Positions 1-5,360 of a DNA stretch of 5,360 nt are shown one piece after another. The DNA is taken from NCBI GenBank assembly GCA_949127705.1, contig CASBQJ010000413.1, forward strand, positions 1 to 5,360, read 5' to 3'. The position numbers were made by a program, and so were the translations under genes. Source of the stretch: Synechococcales cyanobacterium PMM_0085 (lineage in GTDB: Bacteria > Cyanobacteriota > Cyanobacteriia > Elainellales > Elainellaceae). The notes below the pieces were generated by a model. The model saw only the letters and a list, made by a program, of their open reading frames with translations, had not been told where the DNA came from and did not search any database. Every line of letters begins with the position of its first letter. The stretch's first letter is position 1.

Positions 1-2964
1 GATTTGATTCGGCCAGTAGACCAACTGGTTGGGAAATCATTAGAGCAGGTTTTACCGCCTGAAGTGGCTCGGCAAATCCGACAACAGATGGCCTGCCTGC
101 AACAAACGGGGCAGATACAGACCTATGAATATGCTTTGGGGTTGCAGGGTGAAGAGCGCTATTTTGAAGCCCGACTGGCGCTCTGTGGCGATCGCTCCTA
201 TGTAGTAACCGTGCGCAACATCACCGAACGCAAGCGGGTTGAATGCGCCCTGCAAGCACAAGAAGCGTTTTTGCGGTTAATTCTCGACAATATCCCCCAG
301 TATATTTTTTGGAAGGATAGAAACTTAGTTTACCAAGGGGCAAACCAGCTATTTGCTGAGGCGGCGGGGTTGGCTAGCCCCAGTGAGGTGATTGGCAAAA
401 CCGATGCCCAGCTTTGGGACGAGGTACAGACAGAGCGGTTTCGGGCAATCGATCACCAGGTCATGGCAACCGATGTGCCGTTCCTGCACCAGATCCGTCG
501 CAAGCTTCATGCCGATGGGCGAGAAATTTGGCAAGACGTGAGCAAAGTGCCAATTCACGATGCCAATGGTGATGTGATTGGGGTGTTGGGCACCTACGAA
601 GACATTACCGAACGGCGCTGGGCAGAAACAGCACTGGCTCAGCGAGAACAGTATTTAGCGACGTTGGTGGAGGTGCAGCGGCGACTGCTGGCCTGCGATC
701 GCCAAGACGATATTTATAGTGCAGCGTTGGAACTGTTGGGCAAGGTGGCGGGTGCCAGCCGAGCCTATGTATTTAAAAACAGCCATGACGCAGAGGGGCG
801 GCTGTTGATGAGCCAAGACGGTGAGTGGTGTGCGGCAGGTGTCTCGCCCCAAATCGAGCACCCTAGTCTGCAAAATCTTCCCTATGCAGACGTTGCAGCT
901 CAACTAGAGCCGCTTTTATCTCGGGGCGAGGTTTATTCTGGCAGTGTGGCTACCATGTCGGAATCAGAGCGGGATTTGTTGGAACCGCAGGGAACTTTGT
1001 CGATTCTGATGTTGCCACTGAGCGTGAATGGTGAGTTTTTTGGCTTTATTGGGTTTGATAATTGCGTTGAAATGCGGGCATGGGAACCCTCAGAAGTTGA
1101 TTTGCTGCGAGCGGGAGCCGCCGCGATTTCACTAGCGTTAGAGCGATCGCAAGCCATTACCGCCCTGCGCCTTAGCGAAGCTCGCTATCGACTATTGGCC
1201 GAAAATTCTACTGATTTGATTGCCCGTTATGTGCCTAGCGGCATATATCGCTATGCCTCACCCGCTTGTCGAACGTTATTAGGATACGAGCCGCATGAAA
1301 TGCTGGGGCGATCGCACTTCAGCTTCATCCATCCACAAGACCTTGAGCGGGTGCGCTACAGCCACTCCGAAACCTTGGCCGCCGCCCATCAGGATAACCC
1401 AGAAGCCAGCCCCTATCGCTACCGAATTCGTCGCAAAAATGGCGAATACCTCTGGTTTGAAACCAAAGGCAAGGCCATCCTAGATCTGGCAACCGGTCAG
1501 GTAAATGAAATTGTTGCCACCTCTAGAGACATTACCGAGCGCAAACAAGCCGAAGACCTGCTGGCAGGGCAAAAGCAAATCTTAGAAATGATTGCGACCA
1601 ATGCCACCCTGCCCGATGTGCTCAACGGCCTGGTGTACTTAATTGAAGCTCAAATCGACGGGATGATTGGCTCCGTTTTGCTGCTGGATGCCGATGGCAT
1701 TCACATGCGCCACGGGGCAGCCCCAAGCCTGGCCGCTGACTACATGGAGCACATTGATGGGACTGCCATTGGCCCTAATGTGGGCTGCTGTGGTGCGGCC
1801 ATGTATCGACGTGAACCCGTCATCGTCAGCGATACTATCGGGCATCCGCTGTGGAACGACTACCAAGATCTCGCCCTTAGCTATAGTCTGCGATCGTGCT
1901 GGGCGATGCCCATTTTCTCGTCTCAAGGGGCGATCTTAGGCAGCTTTGCGCTATACCGTCAATATCCCTGTGAGCCAATGCCTCAAGACTGGCAACTGCT
2001 GGAGATGGCTACCCGCTTAGCGGGGATTGCCATTGAACAAAAGCTAGCCGAAGAAGCTCTGCAAACGGCTGAAATTAAATATCGGGGCATCTTTGAAAAT
2101 GCAGTAGAGGGGATTTTTCAGACTACGCCTGAGGGGCGCTATACTACCGTCAATCCCATGCTGGCGCGGCTCTATGGGTATGATTCTCCAGCAGATTTGA
2201 GCAGCAGTTTAACCAATATTCAGCATCAACTCTATGTCGATCCCAATCGCCGCCGCGAATTTACGCATCTGATTGCAGAACAGGGAGAAGTGTTAGGGTT
2301 TGAATCGCAGGTGTATCGCAAAGATGGGAGCATCATCTGGATTGCTGAATCGGCGCGGGCGGTGTACGATGACGCGGGCGACTTGGTGGGCTACGAAGGC
2401 ACAGTAGACAATATTACCCAGCGCAAACAGGTAGAGGCCGCGTTGCTGAATCGCGATAACCTGTTGCAGGGGGTGGCGGCGGCAACCCAATGTTTGTTGA
2501 CCAATGCCGACTCCACGCAAGCGATTCCCCAAGCGCTCGCTATTTTGGGCGAAGCGGCACGGGTAGACCGGGCTTATATCTACGCAAATCATCCGCATCT
2601 TGACTCGGGTGAGCTGGCCATGAGCCTACGCTATGAGTGGTTGCGATCGCCCACCCCCGCTGGGATTCACCAACCCCATTGGCAAAATCAACCCTACAGC
2701 ACGTTTAGTGGAGGTCGGTGGTATGAGACCTTTGCCGCCGGACACTCGATTAGCCGCACAGCGCCAGAGTTTTGCGCCGCCGAACGCGAAATTTTGGAGC
2801 GCGACGGGATTCTGTCGCTAATTATGGTGCCCATTTTTATTGAGGAAGAGTTCTGGGGCTATATTGGGTTCGATGATTGCCAACGCGAACGGCAGTGGAC
2901 GAGCAGTGAAGAATCGATTTTGGTGGCGATCGCCGCTAGCCTTGGCGGTGCCATCAGCCGACAG
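1..2964 (+). other. Sensory region: four PAS and three GAF domains, alternating
   Basis: This is the input half of the GGDEF-EAL protein. Each PAS domain ends in the same C-cap motif, (D/N)IT(E/Q)R(K/R): NITERK at 72-77, DITERR at 200-205, DITERK at 509-514 and NITQRK at 803-808. These mark four PAS units, the first cut by the window edge. GAF1 and GAF3 share the core EFFGFIGFDNC / EFWGYIGFDDC (344-354 and 948-958) followed by a W and an Ala-rich helix. GAF2 is a different subtype, with GTAIGPNVGCCGAA at 586-599, REPVIVSD at 603-610 and PLWNDY at 615-620. PAS and GAF domains bind small ligands or cofactors or mediate dimerisation. I see no phytochrome or cyanobacteriochrome bilin-binding Cys-His motif and no basis to name a ligand. 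Boundaries are approximate to about ten residues. Confidence 0.9.
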
Positions 2965-4317
2965 CGCACCGATGAACAAATGCGGCATCAAGCCTTCCAC
3001 GATGCCCTCACCGGGTTGCCCAACCGCACAATGTTCAACCATCAGATCCATCTGCTGCTGGCTCGTGCCCACCGCACCGTAGAACCCTTTGTCGTCATGT
3101 TTTTGGATCTCGATCACTTCAAAACCATTAATGACACCTTGGGCCATTCGATTGGCGATCAGCTCTTAAAACAATCGACTCAGCGCCTGATAACCTGCCT
3201 GCGCGAAGAAGACATCATTGCGCGCTGGGGTGGCGATGAGTTTACGCTGCTGTTTCCAGAGATTACCTCTGTGGAGGCGGCGGCTAAGATTGCCCAGCGG
3301 ATTTCCTATGCGCTCAAACCCGTTTTTTGTCTAGGAACCCACGAACTGCGCATTACTAGCAGCATTGGTATTGCCCTCTATCCTCAAGACGGTCAAGATT
3401 CCCAAACGCTAATTAAAAATGCCGATGCCGCCCTCTACCGAGCCAAAGATCGCGGCCGCAACAACTACCAGTTTTATACGCCCACACTTAATTCCCAAGC
3501 ATCAGAACGACTGACGCTCGACAGCAGCCTCCACTATGCATTAGAGCGCAACGAATTCCAACTTCACTACCAGCCTCAAATCAATATCTTGACCGGAGAA
3601 GTGACCCAACTGGAGGCGCTGCTGCGCTGGCAGCATCCGCACCAAGGACTTGTTTCACCGCAAACTTTTATTTCTTTGACAGAAGATAACGGCTTAATTG
3701 TGCCGATTGGTGCCTGGGTGCTGCGCACAGCCTGCATGCAAATTAAGGCTTGGCAACAGGCGGGCTGTGCGCCGCTGCGGGTAGCGGTAAACCTGTCGGC
3801 TCGGCAGTTTCAACAGCCCAACTTGGCAGAACAAATTGGCCAAATTTTGGCAGAGACGGGAGTGTCGGCTACCTGCCTGGAGCTAGAAATTACCGAAACG
3901 GCTGCGATGCGGGATGTTGAATTTACTACGACCCTGCTGCATCACCTGCGGCTGATGGGAGTGCGCATTGTGCTGGATGACTTTGGCACTGGCTATTCGT
4001 CGTTGAGCTACTTGAAGAAATTTCCCCTGCACGCGCTCAAAATCGATCAATCCTTCGTGCAAGATTTGGCCGATAGCGCCGATGATGTGGCGATTATCAC
4101 GGCCATTATTGCGCTGGGGCGGGGGTTGAATCTTAGTGTTGTTGCCGAGGGAGTAGAAACATCTTCCCAACTGGCTAAGCTGCGATCGCTACACTGCGAA
4201 GAAATCCAAGGCTACCTATTTAGCCGGCCGCTAGATGTGTCTGCGGCAACCCAATTTCTCCAACACAACCAACCTCGATCCAACTTAGAGCAATTGGATA
4301 ATTTAACCGCAGGATAA
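1..4317 (+). CDS. Multi-sensor PAS/GAF hybrid diguanylate cyclase/phosphodiesterase (GGDEF-EAL), 5'-partial
   Basis: This is the 3' part of a gene for a cyclic di-GMP turnover enzyme: GGDEF domains join two GTP into c-di-GMP and EAL domains hydrolyse it to pGpG. The frame is open from base 1 and begins inside a PAS domain. The TTG at base 4 is therefore not a credible start, and the true start lies upstream. Residue n below begins at base 3n+1. Domain order: end of PAS1 (to 80), PAS2 (88-206), GAF1 (214-382), PAS3 (392-516), GAF2 (522-682), PAS4 (692-810), GAF3 (818-987), GGDEF (993-1158), EAL (1170-1420), then a short polar tail ending LTAG. No membrane segment is visible, so this part is probably cytoplasmic; the missing N-terminus could hold a receiver, CHASE or membrane region. 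The frame is unbroken for 1,438 codons and ends at TAA 4315-4317, inside a tandem repeat. Promoter and operon partners are out of view. The class is near certain; the ligands and net activity are unknown. Confidence 0.97.
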   Translation, partial: DLIRPVDQLVGKSLEQVLPPEVARQIRQQMACLQQTGQIQTYEYALGLQGEERYFEARLALCGDRSYVVTVRNITERKRVECALQAQEAFLRLILDNIPQYIFWKDRNLVYQGANQLFAEAAGLASPSEVIGKTDAQLWDEVQTERFRAIDHQVMATDVPFLHQIRRKLHADGREIWQDVSKVPIHDANGDVIGVLGTYEDITERRWAETALAQREQYLATLVEVQRRLLACDRQDDIYSAALELLGKVAGASRAYVFKNSHDAEGRLLMSQDGEWCAAGVSPQIEHPSLQNLPYADVAAQLEPLLSRGEVYSGSVATMSESERDLLEPQGTLSILMLPLSVNGEFFGFIGFDNCVEMRAWEPSEVDLLRAGAAAISLALERSQAITALRLSEARYRLLAENSTDLIARYVPSGIYRYASPACRTLLGYEPHEMLGRSHFSFIHPQDLERVRYSHSETLAAAHQDNPEASPYRYRIRRKNGEYLWFETKGKAILDLATGQVNEIVATSRDITERKQAEDLLAGQKQILEMIATNATLPDVLNGLVYLIEAQIDGMIGSVLLLDADGIHMRHGAAPSLAADYMEHIDGTAIGPNVGCCGAAMYRREPVIVSDTIGHPLWNDYQDLALSYSLRSCWAMPIFSSQGAILGSFALYRQYPCEPMPQDWQLLEMATRLAGIAIEQKLAEEALQTAEIKYRGIFENAVEGIFQTTPEGRYTTVNPMLARLYGYDSPADLSSSLTNIQHQLYVDPNRRREFTHLIAEQGEVLGFESQVYRKDGSIIWIAESARAVYDDAGDLVGYEGTVDNITQRKQVEAALLNRDNLLQGVAAATQCLLTNADSTQAIPQALAILGEAARVDRAYIYANHPHLDSGELAMSLRYEWLRSPTPAGIHQPHWQNQPYSTFSGGRWYETFAAGHSISRTAPEFCAAEREILERDGILSLIMVPIFIEEEFWGYIGFDDCQRERQWTSSEESILVAIAASLGGAISRQRTDEQMRHQAFHDALTGLPNRTMFNHQIHLLLARAHRTVEPFVVMFLDLDHFKTINDTLGHSIGDQLLKQSTQRLITCLREEDIIARWGGDEFTLLFPEITSVEAAAKIAQRISYALKPVFCLGTHELRITSSIGIALYPQDGQDSQTLIKNADAALYRAKDRGRNNYQFYTPTLNSQASERLTLDSSLHYALERNEFQLHYQPQINILTGEVTQLEALLRWQHPHQGLVSPQTFISLTEDNGLIVPIGAWVLRTACMQIKAWQQAGCAPLRVAVNLSARQFQQPNLAEQIGQILAETGVSATCLELEITETAAMRDVEFTTTLLHHLRLMGVRIVLDDFGTGYSSLSYLKKFPLHALKIDQSFVQDLADSADDVAIITAIIALGRGLNLSVVAEGVETSSQLAKLRSLHCEEIQGYLFSRPLDVSAATQFLQHNQPRSNLEQLDNLTAG
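2980..3477 (+). other. GGDEF (diguanylate cyclase) domain with intact active site and I-site
   Basis: The domain opens with the usual D-x-LTGLPNR motif (1000-1008). Metal-binding DLDHFK is at 1035-1040, and the substrate-site motif ND-x-x-GH-x-x-GD runs from N1043 to D1052. The signature RWGGDEF is at 1074-1080, with the GGDEF residues at 1076-1080. The inhibitory I-site R-x-x-D is present as REED (1067-1070), exactly five residues before GGDEF as in PleD-type cyclases, so product inhibition by c-di-GMP is expected. The domain closes with DAALYRAKDRGRN (1141-1153), the standard C-terminal helix motif. No key residue is missing, so cyclase activity is likely, though it is not proven by sequence. 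Activity normally needs dimerisation, which the upstream PAS/GAF modules could control. Confidence 0.95.
3511..4263 (+). other. EAL (c-di-GMP phosphodiesterase) domain with complete catalytic motifs
   Basis: All motifs expected of an active EAL phosphodiesterase are readable: YQP at 1189-1191, EALLRW at 1204-1209 (the name-giving EAL at 1204-1206), NLSARQ at 1263-1268, ELEITET at 1293-1299, DDFGTGYSSL at 1325-1334 (metal-binding Asp pair plus loop 6), KIDQSFV at 1346-1352 (catalytic Lys), AEGVET at 1381-1386 and QGYLFSRP at 1402-1409. From family knowledge, these coordinate two metals and activate water to cut c-di-GMP to pGpG. The domain is full length for the family. With an apparently active GGDEF domain in front, the protein could be truly bifunctional, or one activity could dominate depending on the signal state. 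Confidence 0.95.
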
Positions 4318-4375
4318 CGACTTAAACTAACCGCAGGATAACGACTTAAACTAACCGCAGGATGACAAATTAAGC
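4304..4375. repeat. Three-copy 24-bp tandem repeat spanning both gene ends
   Basis: Copy 1 (4304-4327) and copy 2 (4328-4351) are identical over 24 bases, beginning TAACCGCAGGAT and ending GACTTAAAC. Copy 3 (4352-4375) differs at four of 24 positions, all in its second half. The plus-strand gene ends in copy 1 (TAA 4315-4317), and the minus-strand gene ends in copy 3 (its stop is bases 4372-4370). Because 24 is a multiple of three, every copy carries a stop in the plus gene's frame: TAA 4315, TAA 4339 and TGA 4363. Read-through would add only RLKLTAG per copy. The array fills the 52-bp intergenic gap. I see no inverted repeat within the unit, so it is not an obvious terminator. Confidence 0.93.
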
Positions 4376-5332
4376 CTCATGCACCCTCACCCAAAGGCTT
4401 CTAAAATATTTTTGTGGAGAGTTCCTATCTGCAATTTCTTTGCACGGAACGTCTCCCATGCGCTTGAGTGAACCATCATCGCTCAGCAGTTGAAATTGCT
4501 GCTCTCGACCTGGATAAAACAAGATCCCTTCGGGTCGAAAATCTGAGGGTAAACCCATGACGTCCACGCGCTGAGGAGTTTGGTCTAATCCAGACCATTG
4601 ATAGAGCGCAAAGCGATCGCTACTATCATAGGCTCCTGCCACAATCAGATAGCACTGTTCACGCTGCCAATATTCAATGCTGCGGATGCCTAGACCGCCT
4701 AGATCGAGTTCTATCGGCTTGCCAAAATTTGCCTTTGTCCCCTGCTTCTCGACCAACTCACGCGGATTTTTTAGCGGCAATAGTAACGCTTTGCCCTGAA
4801 TAATTGGGTTGCGAAAGCCAATTAACAAGTCTCCCTTGGGCGTAATGGTTAACCCTTCAATATTTAAACCGCCTGGTGATTTGGGAGCGATCTTTTCTGC
4901 CGCTTCCAACTGATAGCATTTTAGTCGTTGATCATTCAACATATCCCTCAGAACAAGTTGCGTATAGGAGCGGCCTACTTGTTCAAACTCGATCCCATTA
5001 GAGCGACTCAGCCGACTGGCAAAAAATTGATGGCGGGCGGGCTTAAATTTACCTTTGCTGTTTCTGCCATGTGAGGTAATCCAGTAGATCATCCCATCTA
5101 GCTGAGCTACTGCTTCCAAGTCTGTTTCTTCGCCGTTAGGGTTATTGTCAAAGTAATGATTTATATCAACCTCGACCGGCTTGCCCGACCGATCAGCCTG
5201 ATAGATTCTTAACAGGTTGTCTTCATCATTAGCTACTACAAAATGATCCTCTCCGAGCGCGATCGCCCCTGAGGCATCACAGATTTGCTCATGCTGTAGC
5301 TCTTGCTCTACAGTACACCTGATTTTTTTCAT
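4370..5332 (-). CDS. DUF3616-family protein, predicted beta-propeller, function unknown
   Basis: This is a complete 320-residue protein. I assign it by recalled family pattern to DUF3616: DASGAIALG (19-27) with VVANDEDNLLRIY (32-44), then DLEAVA (71-76) with YWITSHGRNSKGK (83-95), LNIEGLT (156-162), LLIGFRNP (169-176), LIVAGAYDSSD (229-239), RPEGILFYPG (266-275), LLSDDGS (282-288) and the end motif YFRSLWVRV (309-317). The regular strand-turn pattern suggests a beta-propeller resembling phytase-like or esterase-like proteins. The biochemical role is unknown. No signal peptide or membrane segment is visible, so it is probably cytoplasmic. The start is well fixed: ATG 5332-5330 has an in-frame TAA directly before it and an AAGGGG ribosome site seven bases upstream. 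Codons 2-4 begin with a run of seven A. The stop is TAA at 4372-4370. The gene converges on the GGDEF-EAL gene, and its upstream neighbour is outside the window. Confidence 0.88.
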   Translation of the reverse strand: MKKIRCTVEQELQHEQICDASGAIALGEDHFVVANDEDNLLRIYQADRSGKPVEVDINHYFDNNPNGEETDLEAVAQLDGMIYWITSHGRNSKGKFKPARHQFFASRLSRSNGIEFEQVGRSYTQLVLRDMLNDQRLKCYQLEAAEKIAPKSPGGLNIEGLTITPKGDLLIGFRNPIIQGKALLLPLKNPRELVEKQGTKANFGKPIELDLGGLGIRSIEYWQREQCYLIVAGAYDSSDRFALYQWSGLDQTPQRVDVMGLPSDFRPEGILFYPGREQQFQLLSDDGSLKRMGDVPCKEIADRNSPQKYFRSLWVRVHEA

Positions 5333-5336
5333 TTAG

Positions 5337-5357
5337 TTGCCCCTTGCCCCCTGCCTC
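5337..5357. repeat. Heptanucleotide short tandem repeat (STRR-like)
   Basis: On the plus strand TTGCCCC occurs twice in tandem (5337-5343 and 5344-5350), followed by a degenerate third copy CTGCCTC (5351-5357, five of seven matching). Runs of C-rich heptamers of this kind are known in intergenic DNA of filamentous cyanobacteria. The window ends here, so the array may continue to the right. On the minus strand it supplies the GGGG of the downstream gene's ribosome binding site. Confidence 0.55.
5340..5345 (-). promoter_or_regulatory. Ribosome binding site of the DUF3616 gene
   Basis: On the minus strand AAGGGG (5345-5340) lies seven bases before ATG 5332. It resembles AAGGAG with one change, and the spacing is right. 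Bases 5335-5333 are an in-frame TAA, so no earlier start is possible. The site is part of the heptanucleotide repeat described separately. Confidence 0.6.
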
Positions 5358-5360
5358 TAC

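Larger units (their letters stand above)
188..5266. repeat. Nine dispersed HIP1 octamers (GCGATCGC)
   Basis: The palindrome GCGATCGC occurs at 188-195, 695-702, 1143-1150, 1308-1315, 2643-2650, 2926-2933, 4182-4189, 4613-4620 and 5259-5266. Random expectation with even base use is about 0.08 copies for this length. All nine lie inside the two coding regions. HIP1 is known to be hugely over-represented in many cyanobacterial genomes, so this is the main evidence for the host group. The coordinates given span the first to the last copy; the sequence between them is not part of the repeat. Confidence 0.95.

Noticed and set aside
4..6. TTG as the start codon of the large gene.
   Set aside because: The reading frame is open to base 1 and the sequence there is already inside a PAS domain, with no ribosome site visible. 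The gene continues upstream of the window.
1639..1926. Open frames antisense to, or in other frames of, the large gene (for example 1639-1926 minus, 2818-3147 minus, 3883-4170 minus, 1667-1939 plus).
   Set aside because: They lie wholly within a long coding frame with clear domain matches. Their translations show no recognisable motif and they have no supporting context.
643..2964. One of the GAF domains as a bilin-binding phytochrome or cyanobacteriochrome photosensor.
   Set aside because: None has the chromophore-binding Cys-His motif or the usual DXCF-type signature, so there is no basis for a photoreceptor call.
4372..4400. Inverted repeat AAGCCT (4372-4377) / AGGCTT (4395-4400), followed by ATATTTTT (4406-4413), as a plus-strand terminator.
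   Set aside because: The stem is only six base pairs with a 17-base loop, and the T-run starts several bases after the stem. It also lies within the minus-strand gene's end. Too weak to call a rho-independent terminator.
5292..5315. Hairpin CTGTAG (5294-5299) / CTACAG (5308-5313) near the start of the minus-strand gene.
   Set aside because: A six-base-pair stem inside coding sequence with no other regulatory sign; this can easily occur by chance.
1..5360. A new multi-gene system, mobile element, CRISPR array, tRNA or rRNA.
   Set aside because: Only two convergent genes are present. No transposase, terminal inverted repeats, spaced direct repeats or structured RNA genes were seen on either strand.

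Overview
The window looks like cyanobacterial chromosome, probably from a filamentous, Leptolyngbya- or Oscillatoriales-like organism. Three things suggest this. The octamer GCGATCGC (HIP1, typical of cyanobacteria) occurs nine times in 5.36 kb. A heptanucleotide short tandem repeat of the cyanobacterial STRR kind sits at the right edge. The large gene has a long PAS/GAF/GGDEF/EAL architecture that is common in cyanobacteria. The genus cannot be fixed from this sequence.

Layout: bases 1-4317 (+) hold the 3' part of a very large c-di-GMP signalling gene whose 5' end lies left of the window. The visible protein is (PAS)-PAS-GAF-PAS-GAF-PAS-GAF-GGDEF-EAL. Both output domains keep every catalytic motif I can check, and the GGDEF domain has an RxxD inhibitory site. 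Bases 4304-4375 hold three copies of a 24-bp tandem repeat, which contains the stop codons of both genes. Bases 4370-5332 (-) encode a complete, convergent 320-residue protein that I assign to the DUF3616 family (predicted beta-propeller, function unknown). Bases 5333-5360 hold its ribosome binding site inside the heptanucleotide repeat; the window then ends, so its promoter is not visible.

The two genes converge with a 52-bp gap and are not an operon, so nothing here shows that they work together. The first gene should make and/or break c-di-GMP in response to signals sensed by its PAS and GAF modules. The second is a probable cytoplasmic protein of unknown role. I see no mobile element, CRISPR array, RNA gene or defence system, and no convincing new multi-gene system. 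The most unusual local structure is the repeat that spans both gene ends.
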